Source: an uncultured Bacteroidales bacterium (GTDB taxonomy: Bacteria > Bacteroidota > Bacteroidia > Bacteroidales > Muribaculaceae). From it: a stretch of DNA of 43,766 nt. Positions 36,044-43,766 of this stretch are shown here, in pieces. The notes below the pieces were generated by a model. It was not told where the DNA came from, made no database searches, and was given only the letters and a program-made list of their open reading frames with translations. Location of the stretch: NCBI GenBank assembly GCA_947173955.1, contig CAMWHE010000015.1:1-43766 (forward strand), read 5' to 3'. Both the position numbers and the translations under genes were made by a program. Each line of letters begins with the position of its first letter. The first letter of the stretch is position 1.

Positions 36044-38758
36044 TTACTTTAACTTGGCCTGATTGAGAATATAGTTGAACGAATAGCTACGATCAACGAG
36101 AGTGTGAGGAATAATAATGTAGTGCCAGGGGGTTCCGCCATTTTGTGCGGTAAACTCGGTAGCACGTCGGCAAAACTCTCGCGCGGCTTCTGCTTTGGCT
36201 TTCACGTCAGCGTCATTAACATCTTTCTCCGCTTTGGTTTCGCACATATAAATAGCGTCAGCGGTTTCAACAATGAAGTCCGGCTCGTATTTTCTTGCTC
36301 CGCTCGACCAATATATGTTGAATTGATTAGGTACGGGGCGAATCCATTTTAGGACTTCATTGTTGGTTTCGAGAATAAATGCGAAATCAAGCTCGGTGGA
36401 ACTATCAAAACGATATTTTGTATAGTAGGACTTTTTAAAACCTACATACACAAATTTGACTACTGCTGATTTTTGCGCCGGTACCGGCTCATGAAAATCA
36501 AGAGTACCCCAATTGTTGACAACAATTGGTTGGTCAAGAATTTTTGAGAATGGAAGCTCTTTGTTGATTTTGAACTCTCCCGGAATAATACGGTAGTGTT
36601 CTTTCATCTGCTTATATATGTTGTCGGCGAGACTCTGTTTATAAGCGTGGACACGTTCGTTCAATTCATCGTCAGTAATTCCCGGAGCATTAGTGCGAAT
36701 TGCATCGACAGCTTGACCGACAAGTTTATAGAGTAAGTCGGAAATCTCGTCATAATCTACATCGTCGTAATCAATCAACGACAAAATCAACTGCTCAACA
36801 GCCGGTCGCTTTGAACTGCCCGATTTGCCCGCGATAACCTCAAATTCTGAAGAATTGTGAAGTCCCTGTCGGATAATTTCGCGGTGCAATTCATCGAGAT
36901 TATAGCCTAAAGTGGTGTCAAGGTCGAAGTCGTCAAAAATGGCGTTGACATTCTGCTGTTCAACAACAATGCGTGGTATCTCGATAACATTATTCTTGTA
37001 GTCCTCTACGACGATATTTATTATCTCGTCCACCTGAGCAATTTGCTCGGCAGCATCTTGTTCGGCAAATAGGGAGTCTTTGACACTCTCCTTGATAGTT
37101 TCAATCGCCTTTTCGCGCAGCTTTTGTTTTACCTCTTTTTTTTGAAGGTCTCCAAAAGAAGCAACACCCTCGGCGGCAATGTTTGAAATGGCTGTCTCTA
37201 CAGCCTTACCAACCTGTGTTACATACGCTTTCGATTTCTCGGTTATTTCACCCTTGACTTTTTCAATTTGCTTTTGAATCTTCTGCTCAGTAGAGGTCGG
37301 AGTGGTTTCCACACGACCTCCCTTATCGCGCTCATCGGCTTCGTCAAGTTCGATAAACGAAACACGTTTGAGAAGTGAATTACCCTTGTTTGCTTCGTCG
37401 ATAACTTTCTGAAAGTTGTCGTGAGCAATTACGGTTAGGGTATCGACATCCTTATTCCCGGTGCGCTGCCCTCCGTATGGCAAGCGCAGACCGCGTCCGA
37501 TAGTTTGCTCAATGAGGATAGCCGCATTGGAGGCGCGTAGCGGAATAATGGTGTAAAGATTATTCACGTCCCAACCCTCTTTGAGCATATTGACGTGGAC
37601 GACAATTTCAATCTCGTTGTCGGGAGATTCGAGAGCGACAAACTGACGCTCAATATCTTCATCCTTTTTCGAGGTACTATCAATGCGAAGAACTTTTCCC
37701 TTATAGGCACCATGATAAATGTGATCGCTCTGCAATAATTCTTCTACCTCTTTTGCGTGGCTAATATCCCTGCAAGCAACGAGTATAAAAGGCTTGACAA
37801 CGGATAATCCATTCTGCTTGGCATACATCTCAATAGCAAGCTTTGTGCGCTCATGCACGGTAATACCATCTTCAAGTTTGATAATTTCAATATCTTCGGG
37901 AGTGAAATTACCCTTATTGAAGTTGCGAGCGACAGCAATAGTCGGATTTTTGACATATAAACTATCGTCGAGAGCTTCGGCTAGATTATATTCAAATACA
38001 ATATTTTTGAATAGCTTACCTTTTTCATCGAAAGGAGTTGCGGTCATCTCTAATCCCAGCACCGGGCGAAGTTCGTTGATTGCTTTCTTTGAAGCGTCCC
38101 CGTGATAGCGGTGAGCCTCGTCCATTAGGATAACGAGGTCAGGAAGCGAAGCGAGATAATCAAAGTAAGATTGACCGAGATATTCGGACAGGCGACGCAT
38201 ACGCGGTGCAATAGTAGTACCGCCTTTCTTGGTTGTTTTATTCTCGGTGTTGAATTTGGAAATATTAAAGATATTGATTTCAACATCAGAGAACAAACTG
38301 CCTGTGCGTTCCTGATAATTCTCGCCGGTTACTATTCTTGGCGGTCTGCCGACAAATTCACTTATGCCTTTGAATACATATTTAGAATAAGTTTCATCGC
38401 CGAAGTCCTTTATCAACTTCTCATAGAGAGTAAGGTTTGGAGCAAGCACGAAAAAGTGCTTGATACCTTTTTTAAGATAAAGGTATGCGATGATTGCACC
38501 CATCAGTCGTGTTTTTCCTATCCCGGTGGCAATAGAAAAGGCGAGCGAAGGAAAATCGCGGTCAAACCCTTTAAACGTAGGCACGATTGACTTCATCTTA
38601 GCAAGCTCGGCTGCAATGAACATTTCAAGCATATCCGGGTCAGTCGGCGGTTTCTGCAAAGAAAGTTTATCAGTCAGACGAGCGGTAAGTTCCAACGCTT
38701 TAGCAAGCGGCTTGCGAAGCGAAAGACGTTGGCGTATGTAATTAACCTGTGAGTCCAT
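36044..38758 (-). CDS. Type III restriction enzyme, Res subunit
   Basis: The 904-aa ATP-dependent DNA translocase-nuclease has motif I GIGKT at 79-83, a DEAH box in LMDEAHRYHG (near 212-220), motif III ALEMTATPF-type sequence, and motif VI QTIGRGLRLPYGG. The C-terminal nuclease domain has YEPDFIVE and CETKA, a PD-(D/E)xK site. Res works only in complex with Mod, cutting DNA after meeting two unmodified sites in head-to-head orientation. It lies 5 bp after mod and should be co-expressed. Both genes have an AT-rich base use, consistent with transfer. The frame is intact. Confidence 0.95.
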   Translation of the reverse strand: MDSQVNYIRQRLSLRKPLAKALELTARLTDKLSLQKPPTDPDMLEMFIAAELAKMKSIVPTFKGFDRDFPSLAFSIATGIGKTRLMGAIIAYLYLKKGIKHFFVLAPNLTLYEKLIKDFGDETYSKYVFKGISEFVGRPPRIVTGENYQERTGSLFSDVEINIFNISKFNTENKTTKKGGTTIAPRMRRLSEYLGQSYFDYLASLPDLVILMDEAHRYHGDASKKAINELRPVLGLEMTATPFDEKGKLFKNIVFEYNLAEALDDSLYVKNPTIAVARNFNKGNFTPEDIEIIKLEDGITVHERTKLAIEMYAKQNGLSVVKPFILVACRDISHAKEVEELLQSDHIYHGAYKGKVLRIDSTSKKDEDIERQFVALESPDNEIEIVVHVNMLKEGWDVNNLYTIIPLRASNAAILIEQTIGRGLRLPYGGQRTGNKDVDTLTVIAHDNFQKVIDEANKGNSLLKRVSFIELDEADERDKGGRVETTPTSTEQKIQKQIEKVKGEITEKSKAYVTQVGKAVETAISNIAAEGVASFGDLQKKEVKQKLREKAIETIKESVKDSLFAEQDAAEQIAQVDEIINIVVEDYKNNVIEIPRIVVEQQNVNAIFDDFDLDTTLGYNLDELHREIIRQGLHNSSEFEVIAGKSGSSKRPAVEQLILSLIDYDDVDYDEISDLLYKLVGQAVDAIRTNAPGITDDELNERVHAYKQSLADNIYKQMKEHYRIIPGEFKINKELPFSKILDQPIVVNNWGTLDFHEPVPAQKSAVVKFVYVGFKKSYYTKYRFDSSTELDFAFILETNNEVLKWIRPVPNQFNIYWSSGARKYEPDFIVETADAIYMCETKAEKDVNDADVKAKAEAAREFCRRATEFTAQNGGTPWHYIIIPHTLVDRSYSFNYILNQAKLK

Positions 38759-38763
38759 ACTTC

Positions 38764-40605
38764 TTAATCGTTAAGTTCTTCGGTCGGCTCTAAATCACCC
38801 TCCGGGTCAAGATCATCCCATTCCTCATCGTCAATGTCAGGAACTGAGACGATGTTGAGAGAATAGTCGTCATGGTCGAACTCGCAGGTGTCGAGAAGGA
38901 CTTTGGGAATTTTCTTGATAGTGATGTTTGAGTACTTGTTACGGCACTCCGGCTGAAACTTGGTGCAGCATATAAGCAATGATTCATCTTCGCCCAACTG
39001 ATCGTGAATGGTTTCGAGCATTTCAGCGGTAATGAGTTGGGTGGTTGTGAAGATGAAGTCGTGTTCAGAACTGCGCCCTTGTCTCCAATAGACTTCTGTG
39101 TCGGGAGAATAAGTGAAGCCCTGATGCTTTGCCATAGCAGCAGCAAGCATATCGGCATTGTAATCCTTATTGATTACGAGATTACCATACTTGTCATGAT
39201 TGAGAAGGCTGGGCGCAAGTTCATAGAACTTGAAGCCACCTCCACCTTGCCAATTTTCGTCACTCGTAATACCGCCTTTGTCGTCTCCGTCAATTACACG
39301 TTTTAATCGAGGTGCACAGTGAGTATAAGCATGGTTTCCCATTTCAATACCTATCCAACGACGTTTCATTTTAAGAGCTGAAGCAGCAGTTGTCCCACTT
39401 CCTAAAAAGCTATCCAGTACAAGTTCTCCTTGTATGGTAATCATTGAAATAATTTGGGCTATGAGTTTTTCGGGTTTTTTCCCTTGTGGAAACTCAACAT
39501 TTCCTTCCTTGGTAAGATTTTTCATCCAAGCGTTCATGTCCCAATAAGTTCCCTGTAAATCTTTTTTATACAGTTCTCCTTTGATTACTTCGGAGGTATC
39601 TCTTAACCATACAAATAGTCTACACTTATCGCCTTTATAAAATTGCTCGTAAATTTTCCCTTTATTTTTGCCAGTCTTCGGAATATATTCGATAGACAAA
39701 ACATCTTCATCAATATTATGTTCTTCACGATACTCCATAATACGAGAACGTATAGACGATTGAGCATTAGTTGTTTGAAAAATATTGACACCATATCGCT
39801 TATACGCTTCTTTTTCTGAAATACCGTCTTGTTTTGCAAGTTGCCCTACCGATTTAATAATTGGATTCTTACGTATATAGACTTTAATTTCATTCCCATC
39901 GCCATCTACAGTAGAGCCTATATAAACTTTCTCGCCTGGATCAACAAGAACAGAAGTATATTTCCAACTTCGACCATCGTCTTTATATTGCTGAATTAAA
40001 TCAGACATTTCAGTATATGAGTACGGTCCGTTGAAAAGTTGCATCTTTTCATAATCCTTTGCATAAATGAGGATATACTCGCAGTTCTTCTTTAGTCGTT
40101 TATCTTCACCACCACCAGAAGCACCCGCAATATTTTTCATATTAACGGAAATCATATTAACGAAGTTGGAGCGACCAAACACTTCATCACAAAGAACTTT
40201 TAGGTAAGCTTGTTCTTCATCACTGATTTGTATGAAAATTACTCCATCGTCAGTTAAGAGGCGTCGAAGTATTTCAAGTCGAGGTTTAATACGAGAAAGC
40301 CATATACTATGTTCTACAAAATCATCGTAATGGATATTCATCGCATCAACATTATATGGCGGGTCAATGTAGATACACTTAACTGCTCCTGTGAAATTTT
40401 GTTCGAGAGCGCGGAGCGCGAGAAGATTGTCACCGTGAATGAGCATATTACCCAGCCACTGATTTCCATTAGGAAGAATACCCGCTTCTACCCCCCCCCA
40501 GCTATATTGTTGATTTTCAATAAGTAACCGAGGCTCAACAGCAAGAATTTCATCCTCCTTGCCAATCCATGTAAGTTCTAGTTTGTTTCTCTTGTTCTGT
40601 ATCAT
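38764..40605 (-). CDS. Type III DNA methyltransferase, Mod subunit, phase-variable
   Basis: The 613-aa N6-adenine methyltransferase has beta-class motif order: DPPYN at 81-85 first, and DSFLGSGTT with ALKMKRRWIGIE further on (near 400). The region between holds the target-recognition domain, so the specificity is not predictable. Residues 36-39 (WGGV) are encoded by T followed by nine G (40499-40491), a simple repeat that can slip. With eight G the next codon is TAG. With ten the frame ends at TAA after seven codons. The copy here is in the ON frame. A Met at 54 could restart a shortened protein. The gene starts 3 bp after the upstream 192-aa gene. Confidence 0.95.
   Translation of the reverse strand: MIQNKRNKLELTWIGKEDEILAVEPRLLIENQQYSWGGVEAGILPNGNQWLGNMLIHGDNLLALRALEQNFTGAVKCIYIDPPYNVDAMNIHYDDFVEHSIWLSRIKPRLEILRRLLTDDGVIFIQISDEEQAYLKVLCDEVFGRSNFVNMISVNMKNIAGASGGGEDKRLKKNCEYILIYAKDYEKMQLFNGPYSYTEMSDLIQQYKDDGRSWKYTSVLVDPGEKVYIGSTVDGDGNEIKVYIRKNPIIKSVGQLAKQDGISEKEAYKRYGVNIFQTTNAQSSIRSRIMEYREEHNIDEDVLSIEYIPKTGKNKGKIYEQFYKGDKCRLFVWLRDTSEVIKGELYKKDLQGTYWDMNAWMKNLTKEGNVEFPQGKKPEKLIAQIISMITIQGELVLDSFLGSGTTAASALKMKRRWIGIEMGNHAYTHCAPRLKRVIDGDDKGGITSDENWQGGGGFKFYELAPSLLNHDKYGNLVINKDYNADMLAAAMAKHQGFTYSPDTEVYWRQGRSSEHDFIFTTTQLITAEMLETIHDQLGEDESLLICCTKFQPECRNKYSNITIKKIPKVLLDTCEFDHDDYSLNIVSVPDIDDEEWDDLDPEGDLEPTEELND
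40491..40499 (-). repeat. Poly-G (9) slippage tract inside mod
   Basis: Nine consecutive C on the given strand are G on the mod strand. It lies at codons 36-39 of 613, the classical place for a phase-variable tract. Confidence 0.85.
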
Positions 40606-40608
40606 ATA

Positions 40609-41187
40609 CTATTTTCCAATGAATAAGGAGGTAAGAAGATTAGCACCTATACTGACACCAAAGTTTTGTAACAGGTCTAGCATTTTGGAGCGTTTTGTCC
40701 CTTTTGGTGAATTAGAATTTATAATCTCTCTTATCTGCTCAATTTGTTCATCGGTAAAATCTTCATTAAGGTGTTCAAGAACAAATTCAATATTTTGAGA
40801 TTGTGTTTGATTCTGGTTTTGAGTATTTACAACACTTACCAAAGTAGAGTTTTGCGAATTCTGCGGCTGACACATAGAGGGGAACTGTCTAATTGCCTTC
40901 AACAAACCTACTAGCACCTTAAGGTCTGGATTGAGTAAATCGGTAATATTAATTTGTTGAAATTTTATATATGCAATATCATTTGGATAATATATCCCTA
41001 GAAATCTAGTACAATTTTGAATCCATGAAGTTAAACCAGACATATCGTTCACTTTTACAGATGGCGAAAATTCTACTAAACAACCATTTTGAAACCCAAC
41101 ATGTTGAGGAATCCTAATAATTTCAAATTTTTCGCCTTCTTTTATCAACTTGTCGAGTATTTCTTCTTTACTACAATCGTTATTCAT
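40609..41187 (-). CDS. Unrecognised protein encoded first in the Type III R-M operon
   Basis: The 192-aa protein has no motif of a known enzyme. The middle (50-110) has a Trp/Phe-containing helical stretch (TSWIQNCTRFLGIYYP, then KVLVGLLKAIRQFP) that is reminiscent of N-terminal helical modules in defence-associated proteins such as AbiTii-like ones. A Gln/Asn-rich linker follows (120-132). The C-terminus (140-192) has FTDEQIEQIREIINSNSPKG, a basic KRSK, and a final hydrophobic helix LLTSLFIG. It precedes mod by 3 bp, so it is part of the same transcript. A role as regulator, adapter or extra effector of the system is inferred only from position. Confidence 0.8.
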   Translation of the reverse strand: MNNDCSKEEILDKLIKEGEKFEIIRIPQHVGFQNGCLVEFSPSVKVNDMSGLTSWIQNCTRFLGIYYPNDIAYIKFQQINITDLLNPDLKVLVGLLKAIRQFPSMCQPQNSQNSTLVSVVNTQNQNQTQSQNIEFVLEHLNEDFTDEQIEQIREIINSNSPKGTKRSKMLDLLQNFGVSIGANLLTSLFIGK

Positions 41188-41407
41188 ATAATTTCCAAAT
41201 GAAAGGTTATTAACTTTGTTTGCTCTATCTTTTGGGCGAACATGGTTTCTACTTTTGAGAGTAGTTCTTCTTTCTTCGAATCTACGTCGTCCTACGCCTG
41301 CATACCATTTTGTAATATTATTTGTATGTAGTAGGTTTAACGCTATACGGATTCAAAGGTAGCAAAAAATTTGATATTAAGGGCGGTTGGAGATAGGATT
41401 TAAGGGG
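41188..41407. other. Leader region of the Type III R-M operon
   Basis: This stretch holds a TACCTTTG box on the minus strand (41361-41354) and a leader of about 160 nt. I see no certain gene. A further open frame runs in phase with the 192-aa gene but has no start codon. Confidence 0.5.
41354..41361 (-). promoter_or_regulatory. Candidate -7 box of the Type III R-M operon
   Basis: TACCTTTG on the minus strand fits TAnnTTTG. No good -33 TTTG was found at the usual distance. Transcription would begin near 41347. Confidence 0.45.
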
Positions 41408-41482
41408 TTAAACTTTGCCGCCGTCTTTGAGGGCTTCGAAGAGCCAGCCGGGGAGAATAAGAAGCATGATAAGTAGTGACAT
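41408..41482 (-). CDS. Possible 24-aa membrane micro-protein
   Basis: The short frame encodes MSLLIMLLILPGWLFEALKD and a GGKV tail. It is a hydrophobic helix followed by a small polar end, typical of bacterial membrane micro-proteins. A TAACTTTG box (41540-41533, minus) lies about 50 bp upstream, giving it its own candidate promoter. I do not know a matching family. It lies between the YolD-like gene and the R-M operon, on the same strand. Confidence 0.4.
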   Translation of the reverse strand: MSLLIMLLILPGWLFEALKDGGKV

Positions 41483-41532
41483 AGGAGAATGTATTAGGGG
41501 ATTTCATGGGGGATGGATATCATCTCCGATAG

Positions 41533-41540
41533 CAAAGTTA
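41533..41540 (-). promoter_or_regulatory. Candidate -7 box for the micro-protein
   Basis: TAACTTTG on the minus strand is an exact TAnnTTTG match. The predicted start near 41526 gives a leader of about 43 nt. Confidence 0.4.
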
Positions 41541-41613
41541 CCGGAAACAGGGTGCAAGTTTATATCACATCAATGTTAATTTTCACAAATAGCACATAAA
41601 CAATCCGCACCAT

Positions 41614-42036
41614 TCACTCAAAGTCGTCGAATATGTCACCCTGAATGTCGGATATTGCGCTGAGGGGTATTTCGGTATTGTCGGTGAGGGTAAGCAAATC
41701 AAGGGGTTCTTCGACTTTCTTGACGGAGCCCGTGACTGTGACATAAGCGCCACCAGACTTACGGCTGTCAGGGCGGAAGTATGTTATGGCTATCACGGGG
41801 CGATCATCGAATGAAAGCGCATAGGCGAGTCTGCGCGACAGCGTCCGGCACTGGTCGGATGAAAGGTCGAGGGGCGATGACGTGATGCGGGCGGTCTCGG
41901 CGATGGCGGCATCGTGGCCGGTCAGTGCTGCGAACGGTGCGAACTGGGCGGCACGGTTCTCCATCGTCATCGGCTTTCTACACGCCGAGACGTAATGAGG
42001 GAGATTGACGATATCTTCGTAGGGAAAGTCGCTCAT
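41614..42036 (-). CDS. YolD-like protein, partner of the Y-family polymerase
   Basis: The 140-aa protein has ENRAAQFAPFAALTGHDAAIAE (residues 26-47), the signature of YolD-like proteins that accompany UmuC-type genes in Firmicutes and other bacteria. The C-terminal half forms a small beta-domain. Its ATG overlaps the stop of the polymerase gene by 4 bp, so the two are co-translated. The role of YolD-like proteins is not settled, but they may control or assist the polymerase in place of UmuD. Confidence 0.85.
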   Translation of the reverse strand: MSDFPYEDIVNLPHYVSACRKPMTMENRAAQFAPFAALTGHDAAIAETARITSSPLDLSSDQCRTLSRRLAYALSFDDRPVIAITYFRPDSRKSGGAYVTVTGSVKKVEEPLDLLTLTDNTEIPLSAISDIQGDIFDDFE

Positions 42037-43520
42037 GCTTTGTGTCCTCCAATCTGTTGGTTTCGCTCGCGCTGGGTAGCACCGTCGGCATAGTTGAGTC
42101 CCCGCAATATGGCATTCTTACCAAACTGCTTACGCACTCTGAGCACGGCTTCCTGCCGGCGACGCTCGCGAGCCAAGTCCTCCGCTTCTTCCCGGCGCCG
42201 GCGCTCGAGGGCGGCATAGTCGGTAAACAGGTCGAGCTGAACGGTCTCGGGCCGATGATTGACCTGAGCTTCGGGCAGGAGCCGGTTGATTGAAAGTGAC
42301 ATACGGCGGATGAGCAGAATTGGGTTAACGATGCGCTCGTAAAGCTCTGTGACTCGGGCGGTGATAAGGCGCGATGACGATGTGTAACGGTCAAAGTTGG
42401 CCGTGCCGTGGGCGTGATATGGCACCAGGCGGCCGTAAAAATCGGGAGCAACGCGGCCACTATATCGGGAGCGTATATCGGGACGCGTAAGGCTCTCGAC
42501 GTCATAGCCCACGGTCAGCACTATCTGGTCGGTCATGAGATGCTTGTCGACGAGATCGAGGGCTACTGTATCGGCCATCTCCTTTATTACCGTTTTGGCC
42601 TGATCGTAAGTATAGGCGCATGTCAGCACCTGGCCGCTCGACATAGAGCGCACCGCAGGGCGATAAGCTTTTATGAGATCGATAGTCACGGGCTCCCATC
42701 CCCACGCATGGTCAATAATCAACTCGGCATTTACGCCGAATTCGCCGTAAAACCAGTCTTCATGAGTGAGGGATGCACGGGCAATATCACCCATCGTGCG
42801 CAAGCCTGCGGCCTCAAGTCGCCGCGCGAGACCTTTACCGAGGCGCCAGAAGTCGGTGAGCGGCGTATGGGTCCAAAGCTGACGGCGGTAGGATATCTCA
42901 TCGAGCTCAGCTATACGAACACCATCTTTATCAGGAGGCATTTTCTTAGCGACTATATCCATTGCGATTTTTGCGAGATAGAGATTGGTACCTATGCCGG
43001 CTGTAGCGGTGATTCCGGTCTCGGTCAATACTTCGCTGATCATCCGCATTGCAAGCTCATGTGCTGTCAACCGGTAGGTAGCAAGATAAGCGGTCACATC
43101 GATAAAGACTTCGTCGATGGAATACACATGAATGTCATCGGCCGAGACATGCCTCAGATATATGTCATAGATGCGCGTGGAATAGTCGACATAGAGCTGC
43201 ATTCGGGGGGACGCTACGATATAGTCTACAGCCACCCCGGGAGATTCGGCAAGAACTCGACCCGATGTAGACTTTCCAAGGCTACCGCGTTTACGGTTTA
43301 CCTCCCTGACCTTTTGTATAACCTCAAATAGCCGAGGGCGACCGGACAGTCCGAAAGCCTTGAGTGCAGGAGAGACCGCCAGACAGATAGTCTTCTCTGT
43401 GCGGCTATCATCAGCAACTACAAGACAGGTATCAAGCGGATTCAACTTCCGCTCAATACACTCGACCGACGCATAAAAAGACTTGAGGTCGATAGCTATA
43501 TATTGTCGTTGGCCGTACAT
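42033..43520 (-). CDS. Y-family translesion DNA polymerase, UmuC-like
   Basis: The 495-aa error-prone polymerase copies damaged DNA. Asp11 in AIDLKSFYASVE and Asp136-Glu137 in YSIDEVFID are the metal-binding catalytic residues. The GIGTNLYLAKIAMD region is the fingers/palm motif, followed by the helix-hairpin-helix region (FWRLGKGLARRLEAAGL) and little-finger domain. A basic, charged C-terminal tail (about 430-495) makes it longer than E. coli UmuC. No umuD gene is present, and the YolD-like gene takes its place. The promoter is overlapped by a perfect inverted repeat. Confidence 0.93.
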   Translation of the reverse strand: MYGQRQYIAIDLKSFYASVECIERKLNPLDTCLVVADDSRTEKTICLAVSPALKAFGLSGRPRLFEVIQKVREVNRKRGSLGKSTSGRVLAESPGVAVDYIVASPRMQLYVDYSTRIYDIYLRHVSADDIHVYSIDEVFIDVTAYLATYRLTAHELAMRMISEVLTETGITATAGIGTNLYLAKIAMDIVAKKMPPDKDGVRIAELDEISYRRQLWTHTPLTDFWRLGKGLARRLEAAGLRTMGDIARASLTHEDWFYGEFGVNAELIIDHAWGWEPVTIDLIKAYRPAVRSMSSGQVLTCAYTYDQAKTVIKEMADTVALDLVDKHLMTDQIVLTVGYDVESLTRPDIRSRYSGRVAPDFYGRLVPYHAHGTANFDRYTSSSRLITARVTELYERIVNPILLIRRMSLSINRLLPEAQVNHRPETVQLDLFTDYAALERRRREEAEDLARERRRQEAVLRVRKQFGKNAILRGLNYADGATQRERNQQIGGHKA

Positions 43521-43533
43521 GAAGATTTATAAA

Positions 43534-43571
43534 TGCACACATATGAAAGAATCCTCTCTCATATGTGTGCA
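43534..43571. promoter_or_regulatory. Perfect 13-bp inverted repeat, candidate operator of the polymerase operon
   Basis: tgcacacatatga (43534-43546) and tcatatgtgtgca (43559-43571) are exact reverse complements with a 12-bp spacer. The distal arm overlaps the end of the TAATTTTG box and the expected start of transcription, the classical place for a repressor. In RNA it would form a hairpin in the leader. Confidence 0.6.
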
Positions 43572-43577
43572 AAATTA
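43570..43577 (-). promoter_or_regulatory. -7 box of the polymerase operon
   Basis: TAATTTTG on the minus strand is an exact TAnnTTTG match 50 bp before the ATG of the polymerase gene. The -33 element is poor, which suits a regulated promoter. Confidence 0.55.
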
Positions 43578-43660
43578 ATCGACCGAGAGGCAGAAATACG
43601 GCACATGAAAGTTAATTAAGTTTAAACCGGACGCTTTACAATTACAAGGAAACAGGTATG

Positions 43661-43705
43661 TATACAAACAAAGCCCCCCGGGGAACGGTGTCGTTCCTCG
43701 GGGGA
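43661..43705 (-). terminator. rRNA operon terminator
   Basis: cccccggggaacg (43675-43687) pairs with cgttcctcggggg (43692-43704), with one G-T pair and a GTGT loop. On the minus strand a T-rich tail (ctttgtttg) follows. It lies directly after the 5S rRNA end. Confidence 0.9.
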
Positions 43706-43719
43706 CTCTCATGGATAGG

Positions 43720-43766
43720 GGGCGGTTACCTACTCTCCCACTTTCGCAGTACCATCGGCGTGGTGA
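43720..43766 (-). rRNA. rrf: 5S rRNA, 3' end (partial)
   Basis: Read on the minus strand, the window end gives GCCGATGGTACTGCG, then GTGGGAGAGTAGGTAACCGCC, the conserved 3' half of bacterial 5S rRNA. Only about 47 nt are in the window, and the 5' part lies beyond the edge. The terminator follows immediately. Confidence 0.9.

Noticed and set aside
41242-41331. Plus-strand 29-aa frame with a TAACTTTG box upstream
   Set aside because: It is Ser/Phe/Cys-rich with no recognisable pattern and no -33 element. It is probably chance.
41188-41350. Arg-rich open frame in phase upstream of the 192-aa gene
   Set aside because: It has no ATG, GTG or TTG start before the ATG at 41187 and begins after a TGA, so it is treated as an untranslated leader.

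Overview
The window looks like a chromosomal segment from a Bacteroidales bacterium, most likely Muribaculaceae or a close relative. This is inferred from sequence habits, not from a database match. Candidate promoters follow the Bacteroidetes pattern TTTG-N19/20-TAnnTTTG. FeoA and FeoB are fused. A secreted protein ends in a short Gly-Leu-Tyr-Ile type C-terminal sorting-like tail. A TonB-family protein carries a Cys-rich N-terminal domain. Nearly all genes outside two accessory patches look like ordinary core genes.

Layout. 1-1.7 kb: a secreted protein, closed by a hairpin that also ends the opposing run. 1.8-10.9 kb, minus strand: a tightly packed run read as GH43-like lipoprotein, U32/RlhA-like protein, galE, histidine phosphatase, thymidine kinase, DUF3108 protein and feoAB. 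11-14.2 kb, plus: a possible small membrane protein, a split ThrE-type exporter, a TonB-family protein and a DUF308 membrane protein. 14.4-19.5 kb, plus: a Trp/Asn/Gly-rich secreted protein, an OmpP1/FadL-like outer-membrane protein, then gmd-fcl, which make GDP-L-fucose. 19.5-21.1 kb, minus: a BASS-family transporter followed by a Crp/Fnr regulator. 21.2-31.3 kb: a lipoprotein whose C-terminal tail appears frameshifted, class I fumarase, ribosomal protein L34, a MerR regulator and M23 peptidase (minus), alaS, a GH2 glycosidase and a TfoX-N protein.

Accessory part. 31.4-33.7 kb, minus: a two-gene unit of a membrane-anchored arginine/agmatine-deiminase-fold protein and a TM2-domain protein, with its own terminator. 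Behind it is a 160-nt self-complementary element. After a core phosphoglucomutase (34.1-35.8 kb) comes a three-gene Type III restriction-modification operon (36.0-41.2 kb): an unrecognised 192-aa protein, mod and res. The mod gene has a run of nine G early in its frame. Losing one G gives an immediate TAG and gaining one gives a TAA seven codons on, so this looks like a phase-variable ON/OFF switch. Both patches read visibly more A+T-rich than their neighbours.

41.4-43.8 kb, minus: a possible 24-aa membrane peptide, a YolD-like protein overlapping a UmuC-like Y-family polymerase, a perfect 13-bp inverted repeat over the polymerase promoter, and finally the terminator and 3' end of a 5S rRNA, the tail of an rRNA operon. 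No tRNA, CRISPR array or complete insertion sequence was seen.
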